This document shows positions 31,355-34,316 of a DNA stretch of 34,316 bases, one piece after another. The notes beneath the pieces are model-generated. The model was not told the origin of the DNA. It did not search any database and saw only the letters and a list, made by a program, of their open reading frames with translations. Both the position numbers and the translations under genes were made by a program. Position 1 is the first letter of the stretch. Every line of letters begins with the position of its first letter. The stretch comes from an uncultured Ruminococcus sp. (GTDB lineage Bacteria > Bacillota > Clostridia > Oscillospirales > Ruminococcaceae). The stretch covers positions 1 through 34,316 of the forward strand of contig CALGTV010000089.1 in the NCBI GenBank assembly GCA_937902395.1. The letters run 5' to 3'.

Positions 31355-31894
31355 TTATTTCTCCTGAAATTCAGCAATGTATGGCAGATTTCTGTAATAT
31401 CCGTTATAATCCAGACCATAGCCGATTACGAAAAGGTCAGGAATCTTAAACAGCGCATAATCAGCTTTAAAATCAACAACACGTCGATCAGGCTTATCAA
31501 GGAGAGTAACCACAGTAAGCGACAATGGATTTCTGTTTTTCAGAATTTCCGTGATTTTTTTCAGTGTTCGTCCCGTATCTATGATATCCTCGGCGATAAC
31601 AACGTGATATTGTGACAAATCCCTGTCGATATCAAGAATAATCTGAACTTCTCCTGCCGATTCCGTACCGACGTAGCTTTTTGCCGACATAAAGGCAATT
31701 TCGCATGGAACAGTAACAGCTCTTGCGATATCAGCCATAAAAACAAAGCAACCATTGAGTATTCCAACAAGGAGAATAGGTCTGCCGTCATAGATATTGT
31801 CAATATATCTGCCTGCTTCTGCGATTTTTGTCTGAATTTCCTCTTGAGATATTATAACTCTTTTTATAGAATTTATGTATTTATCCTTATCCAT
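31355..31894 (-). CDS. hpt: Hypoxanthine-guanine phosphoribosyltransferase
   Basis: Purine salvage enzyme that joins hypoxanthine or guanine to PRPP, giving IMP or GMP. At 179 aa it is family length. It has LVGILNGCFVFMADIARAV, the PRPP-binding loop VVIAEDIIDTGRTL (acidic pair then DTGRT), and the C-terminal FVIGYGLDYNGYYRNLPYIA. ATG at 31894 lies 27 nt from the predicted start of transcription. It is first in hpt-ldh and probably the lipoprotein pair. Confidence 0.96.
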   Translation of the reverse strand: MDKDKYINSIKRVIISQEEIQTKIAEAGRYIDNIYDGRPILLVGILNGCFVFMADIARAVTVPCEIAFMSAKSYVGTESAGEVQIILDIDRDLSQYHVVIAEDIIDTGRTLKKITEILKNRNPLSLTVVTLLDKPDRRVVDFKADYALFKIPDLFVIGYGLDYNGYYRNLPYIAEFQEK

Positions 31895-31927
31895 TGTATC
31901 ACCGCCTTAAAGCAAATCGATAAAAAT

Positions 31928-31956
31928 ATTATACATTATTATGTATAAATTGTCAA
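31928..31956 (-). promoter_or_regulatory. Consensus promoter for hpt-ldh
   Basis: On the minus strand, TTGACA (31956-31951), 17 nt, TATAAT (31933-31928), exact consensus. It is divergent from the LUD gene promoter, with the heptad repeat lying between the two -35 boxes. Confidence 0.88.
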
Positions 31957-31971
31957 GTATTTGTTGGATTT

Positions 31972-32010
31972 TAGCCTATAGCCATTAGCCTTTAGCAATA
32001 AGCTGTTAGC
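31972..32010. repeat. Heptanucleotide tandem repeat, TAGCNNT type
   Basis: TAGC recurs at 31972, 31979, 31986 and 31993, AAGC at 32000 and TAGC at 32007: six units at an exact 7-bp period. It has the same unit as the tract at 14080. It lies between divergent promoters, 15 bp from one -35 and 19 bp from the other. Confidence 0.82.
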
Positions 32011-32029
32011 GGACTTTTGTTTGATTTTC

Positions 32030-32058
32030 TTGACTTTTGCCGTAATAAAAGGTATAAT
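32030..32058 (+). promoter_or_regulatory. Promoter for the LUD-domain gene
   Basis: TTGACT (32030-32035), 17 nt, TATAAT (32053-32058). The start of transcription is expected near 32065. Confidence 0.85.
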
Positions 32059-32060
32059 AA

Positions 32061-32096
32061 AATCAGTATCGCAGATTATTGCGATGATTACTGATT
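32061..32096 (+). promoter_or_regulatory. Inverted repeat between promoter and start codon of the LUD gene
   Basis: AATCAGTA (32061-32068) pairs with TACTGATT (32089-32096), and inside it TCGCA (32069-32073) with TGCGA (32080-32084). This gives 13 bp of stem with a 4-nt bulge and a 6-nt loop. It starts 2 nt after the -10 box and ends directly before AAAGGAG (32097-32103). It could be a repressor operator or an mRNA hairpin that limits access to the ribosome binding site. Confidence 0.6.
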
Positions 32097-32110
32097 AAAG
32101 GAGTAAAATC

Positions 32111-32779
32111 ATGGACGCTAACAAAAAAACTGCAATAGAAAAAAGAATAATGAAAACCGGAGAGAACCTGAAGAAAAACAATATGGAATTCCACTACGCT
32201 CCCACTGCGGCAGACGTAAGGGAGATTGTTGAAAGCCTGCTCAGCGAGGGTGATGTTATAACTCACGGCGGCACGGTATCAATGGAAGAATGCGGTATAA
32301 GAGAACTTATACAGTCTCCAAAGTACAACTATCTTGACCGTTCAAAAGTATCTCCCGAGGAAGTTCCCGAGCTTTACAGAAAAGCATTTTTTGCCGATGT
32401 TTACATATCAAGTACAAATGCCGTAACAGAGGACGGAGTGCTTTACAACGTTGACGGCAACAGCAACAGAATTGCCGCAATTGCTTTCGGACCGAAATCT
32501 GTTATAATCATTGCTGGATACAACAAAATTGTAAAAGATTTGAAACAGGCTGAAATCCGTGTAAAAACGGAAGCCGCACCTCCTAACTGTATCCGTCTCA
32601 GCTGTAAAACTCCATGTGCAGAAACAGGCGAATGTGTATCTCTGGGAATGGCAGACTATGAAATGTCCGACGGCTGTAAGGGAGACAGCAGAATCTGCTG
32701 TAATTACCTTATTTCCGCGCAGCAGAGACACAAGAACAGAATCAAGGTAATACTTGTGGGCGAGGAATTGGGATATTGA
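32111..32779 (+). CDS. LUD-domain (LutC/YkgG-like) protein with C-terminal cysteine cluster
   Basis: A 222-aa protein of the lactate utilisation domain family (DUF162): GDVITHGGTVSMEECGIRE, FFADVYISSTNAVTEDGVLYNVDGNSNR and AFGPKSVIIIAGYNKIV are the family core. Other LUD proteins take part in lactate oxidation (LutB/LutC), but many stand-alone clostridial ones have no known role. The C-terminal 65 residues hold seven cysteines (C160, C165, C169, C175, C189, C196 and C197), a possible Fe-S or metal site. ATG at 32111 follows AAAGGAG. There are no lutA or lutB genes nearby; an Fe-S scaffold gene follows after its own promoter. The lactate dehydrogenase gene is close but on the other strand. Confidence 0.88.
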   Translation: MDANKKTAIEKRIMKTGENLKKNNMEFHYAPTAADVREIVESLLSEGDVITHGGTVSMEECGIRELIQSPKYNYLDRSKVSPEEVPELYRKAFFADVYISSTNAVTEDGVLYNVDGNSNRIAAIAFGPKSVIIIAGYNKIVKDLKQAEIRVKTEAAPPNCIRLSCKTPCAETGECVSLGMADYEMSDGCKGDSRICCNYLISAQQRHKNRIKVILVGEELGY

Positions 32780-32827
32780 TAATTAGCATTGACTAACATG
32801 TGATTGACATTCTTTTATCAAAAGCCC

Positions 32828-32856
32828 TTGATTAAATTCTGAAAATGTAGTATAAT
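32828..32856 (+). promoter_or_regulatory. Promoter for the Fe-S scaffold / GGGtGRT operon
   Basis: TTGATT (32828-32833), 17 nt, TATAAT (32851-32856). The leader of about 100 nt contains the alternative hairpins at 32901-32936. Confidence 0.78.
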
Positions 32857-32900
32857 GTAATTGTATGTGGAATGGTTTGCGGACAAGTTCTGCTTCTATT

Positions 32901-32936
32901 CCGATATTGCAACGATATTTTCAAAAGAAATATCGG
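32901..32936 (+). promoter_or_regulatory. Mutually exclusive hairpins in the scaffold gene leader
   Basis: CGATATT occurs at 32902 and again at 32913. Both copies can pair with AATATCG at 32929-32935: CCGATATT 32901-32908 with AATATCGG 32929-32936, or CGATATTT 32913-32920 with AAATATCG 32928-32935. They end 14 nt before AAAGGAG. Such competing stems could be a switch, but the stems are short and AT-rich. Confidence 0.4.
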
Positions 32937-32964
32937 CGCTAAATTCCCGAAAGGAGTATTAAAA

Positions 32965-33657
32965 ATGATTTATTCTCACGAAGTTGAAACAATGTGCCCT
33001 ATCGCACAGGGCGTTGCTCACGGCGCAGCTCCTATCCCAGAAGAAGCTAAGTGGGTAAAGGCTAAGGAAATCAAGGACATTTCCGGCTTTACACACGGTA
33101 TCGGTTGGTGCGCTCCTCAGCAGGGTACCTGCAAGCTCACTCTCAACGTTAAGGAGGGCGTTATTCAGGAAGCTCTCGTTGAGACAATCGGCTGCTCAGG
33201 TATGACACATTCTGCTGCTATGGCATCTGAAATTCTCCCCGGCAGAACAATCCTTGAGGCTCTTAACACAGACCTCGTTTGCGATGCTATCAACACTGCT
33301 ATGAGAGAGCTTTTCCTTCAGATCGTTTACGGTCGTTCACAGAGCGCATTCTCAGAGGATGGTCTCGTGATCGGTGCAGGTCTTGAGGATCTCGGAAAGG
33401 GACTTCGTTCACAGGTTGGTACAATGTACGGAACTCTCGCTAAGGGTCCCCGCTACCTCGAAATGACAGACGGTTACGTTACAGGTATTGCTCTTAACGA
33501 GGACGATGAGATCATCGGTTATCAGTTTGTTAACTTCGGCAAGATGATGGACTTCATCAAGGCAGGCGATGACGCTAACACCGCAATCGAAAAGGCAAAG
33601 GGTCAGTACGGCAGAGTTGCTGACGCTGTTAAAATCGTTGATCCCAGAAAAGAATAA
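32965..33657 (+). CDS. NifU/IscU-like iron-sulfur cluster assembly scaffold (GGGtGRT-associated)
   Basis: A 230-aa protein from ATG 32965, which has AAAGGAG (32950-32956) 8 nt upstream; the open frame extends to 32872, but that part overlaps the leader hairpins. The central region (about 45-115) fits the IscU/NifU N-terminal fold: GWCAPQQGTCKLTLNVKEG, then VETIGCSGMTHSAAMASEI, then LVCDAIN. Compared with IscU, the first ligand Cys (APAC) is Gln here, with Cys shifted to C49 and C56; C77 and C106 match the other two, and C11 is extra. A ~120-residue C-terminal extension is unlike IscU. It lies 14 nt before the GGGtGRT gene, its regular partner in Clostridia. Codon use (AAG, ATC, CTC, GCT) signals very high expression. 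Confidence 0.85.
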   Translation: MIYSHEVETMCPIAQGVAHGAAPIPEEAKWVKAKEIKDISGFTHGIGWCAPQQGTCKLTLNVKEGVIQEALVETIGCSGMTHSAAMASEILPGRTILEALNTDLVCDAINTAMRELFLQIVYGRSQSAFSEDGLVIGAGLEDLGKGLRSQVGTMYGTLAKGPRYLEMTDGYVTGIALNEDDEIIGYQFVNFGKMMDFIKAGDDANTAIEKAKGQYGRVADAVKIVDPRKE

Positions 33658-33671
33658 GGAGGACCTTAAAA

Positions 33672-34316
33672 ATGGCTTTATTTGAATCATATGAAAGACG
33701 CGAAAAGCAGATTCTCGCTGTTATAAAGGAATATGGCATCAACTCTATTGAAGAGTGTGCTGACGTTTGCAAGGAAAAGGGACTTGACATCTATAAGCTC
33801 GTTGAAGGTATTCAGCCTATCTGCTTCGAAAACGCTAAGTGGGCTTACACAGTAGGTTGTGCTATTGCTATCAAGAAGGGCTGCACAAGAGCTGCTGACG
33901 CTGCTGCTGCTATCGGTGAAGGTCTTCAGGCTTTCTGTATTCCCGGCTCTGTTGCTGATCAGCGTAAGGTTGGTCTCGGTCACGGTAACCTCGGCAAGAT
34001 GCTCCTTGAAGAAGAAACAGAATGCTTCGCATTCCTCGCAGGTCACGAGTCATTCGCTGCTGCTGAAGGTGCTATCGGTATCGCTGAAAAGGCAAACAAG
34101 GTTCGTCAGAAGCCTCTCCGTGTTATCCTCAATGGTCTCGGCAAGGACGCTGCTCAGATCATCGCAAGAATCAACGGCTTCACATACGTTGAAACAGAAA
34201 TGGATTACCACACTGGCGAAGTTAAGGAAATCTTCCGCAAGCCTTACTCAGATGGTCTTCGTGCAAAGGTTAACTGCTACGGTGCTAACGACGTAACAGA
34301 AGGCGTTGCTATCATG
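33672..34316 (+). CDS. GGGtGRT-family protein, C-terminus cut by window edge
   Basis: A clostridial protein family named after a C-terminal GGGtGRT motif, which would lie beyond the window; the function is not established. 215 codons are visible. It begins MALFESYERREKQILAVIKEYGI, followed by SIEECADVCKEKGLDIYKLVEGIQPICFENAKWAYTVG, cited as landmarks, then Ala/Gly-rich stretches (GCAIAIKKGCTRAADAAAAIGEGLQAF, PGSVADQRKVGLGHGNLGKMLL) and HESFAAAEGAIGIAEKANKVR. There is no signal peptide or membrane helix. ATG at 33672 follows AAGGAGG, 14 nt after the scaffold gene. Codon bias matches that gene and is far from the AT-ending style of the rest of the window, so it is probably among the most abundant proteins of the cell. 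Confidence 0.85.
   Translation, partial: MALFESYERREKQILAVIKEYGINSIEECADVCKEKGLDIYKLVEGIQPICFENAKWAYTVGCAIAIKKGCTRAADAAAAIGEGLQAFCIPGSVADQRKVGLGHGNLGKMLLEEETECFAFLAGHESFAAAEGAIGIAEKANKVRQKPLRVILNGLGKDAAQIIARINGFTYVETEMDYHTGEVKEIFRKPYSDGLRAKVNCYGANDVTEGVAIM

Noticed and set aside
32872..32964. N-terminal extension of the Fe-S scaffold frame
   Set aside because: It starts about 10 nt after the predicted +1, covers the leader hairpins, and lacks a ribosome binding site; ATG 32965 has a strong one and begins the conserved protein.

Overview
The window looks like chromosome of a low-to-middle GC Gram-positive anaerobe of the Clostridia, most likely a Ruminococcus-type member of the Oscillospiraceae. 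The evidence is the gdpP-rplI-dnaB gene order, an RNase J gene, a long-form HPF, fhs and L-lactate dehydrogenase, AAAGGAG-type ribosome binding sites, textbook sigma-A promoters (TTGACA-17-TATAAT), and a secreted protein with a dockerin of the DASDAS type seen in Ruminococcus. No rRNA, tRNA, CRISPR array, prophage or insertion sequence is visible. Most of the window is ordinary core chromosome with some accessory genes.

Layout. (1) 1-5571, minus strand: rnj - gdpP - rplI - dnaB, read from one consensus promoter at 5700-5728. It links RNA decay, c-di-AMP breakdown, ribosomal protein L9 and the replicative helicase. An AGCS amino-acid:Na+ symporter follows on the minus strand (5957-7186). (2) 7283-14078, plus strand: a ydbS/ydbT-like PH-domain membrane pair, then a three-gene operon of a large DUF2157-like polytopic membrane protein, a 7TM histidine kinase and a NarL-type response regulator. 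This operon has paired inverted-repeat operators just upstream of its -35 box, four tandem hairpins between its first two genes, and a bidirectional terminator. (3) 14181-31894, minus strand: a dockerin protein, mtnN, a MATE exporter, a small membrane protein, hpf, then a MATE - nudC - FHA - SEDS (FtsW/RodA) - class B PBP cassette, then fhs - tsaE - tsaB - rpiB - small membrane protein, then hpt - ldh - two tandem transglutaminase-like lipoproteins. (4) 32111 to the end, plus strand: a LUD-domain protein with a dense cysteine cluster, then a NifU/IscU-like Fe-S scaffold and a GGGtGRT-family protein that runs off the window. The last two have the codon bias of very highly expressed genes.

The signals that gene calls do not explain are: heptanucleotide tandem repeats (TAGCNNT or CTAACNT, exact 7-bp period) at 9195, 14080 and 31972; the four-hairpin array at 11759-11841; the operator pair at 9229-9263; hairpins at or very near the predicted 5' ends of several transcripts, including rnj; and the cysteine-rich LUD / variant Fe-S scaffold neighbourhood. 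The best candidate for an undescribed system is the membrane protein / 7TM kinase / regulator operon with its operators and repeats. Its signal and function cannot be read from sequence alone.
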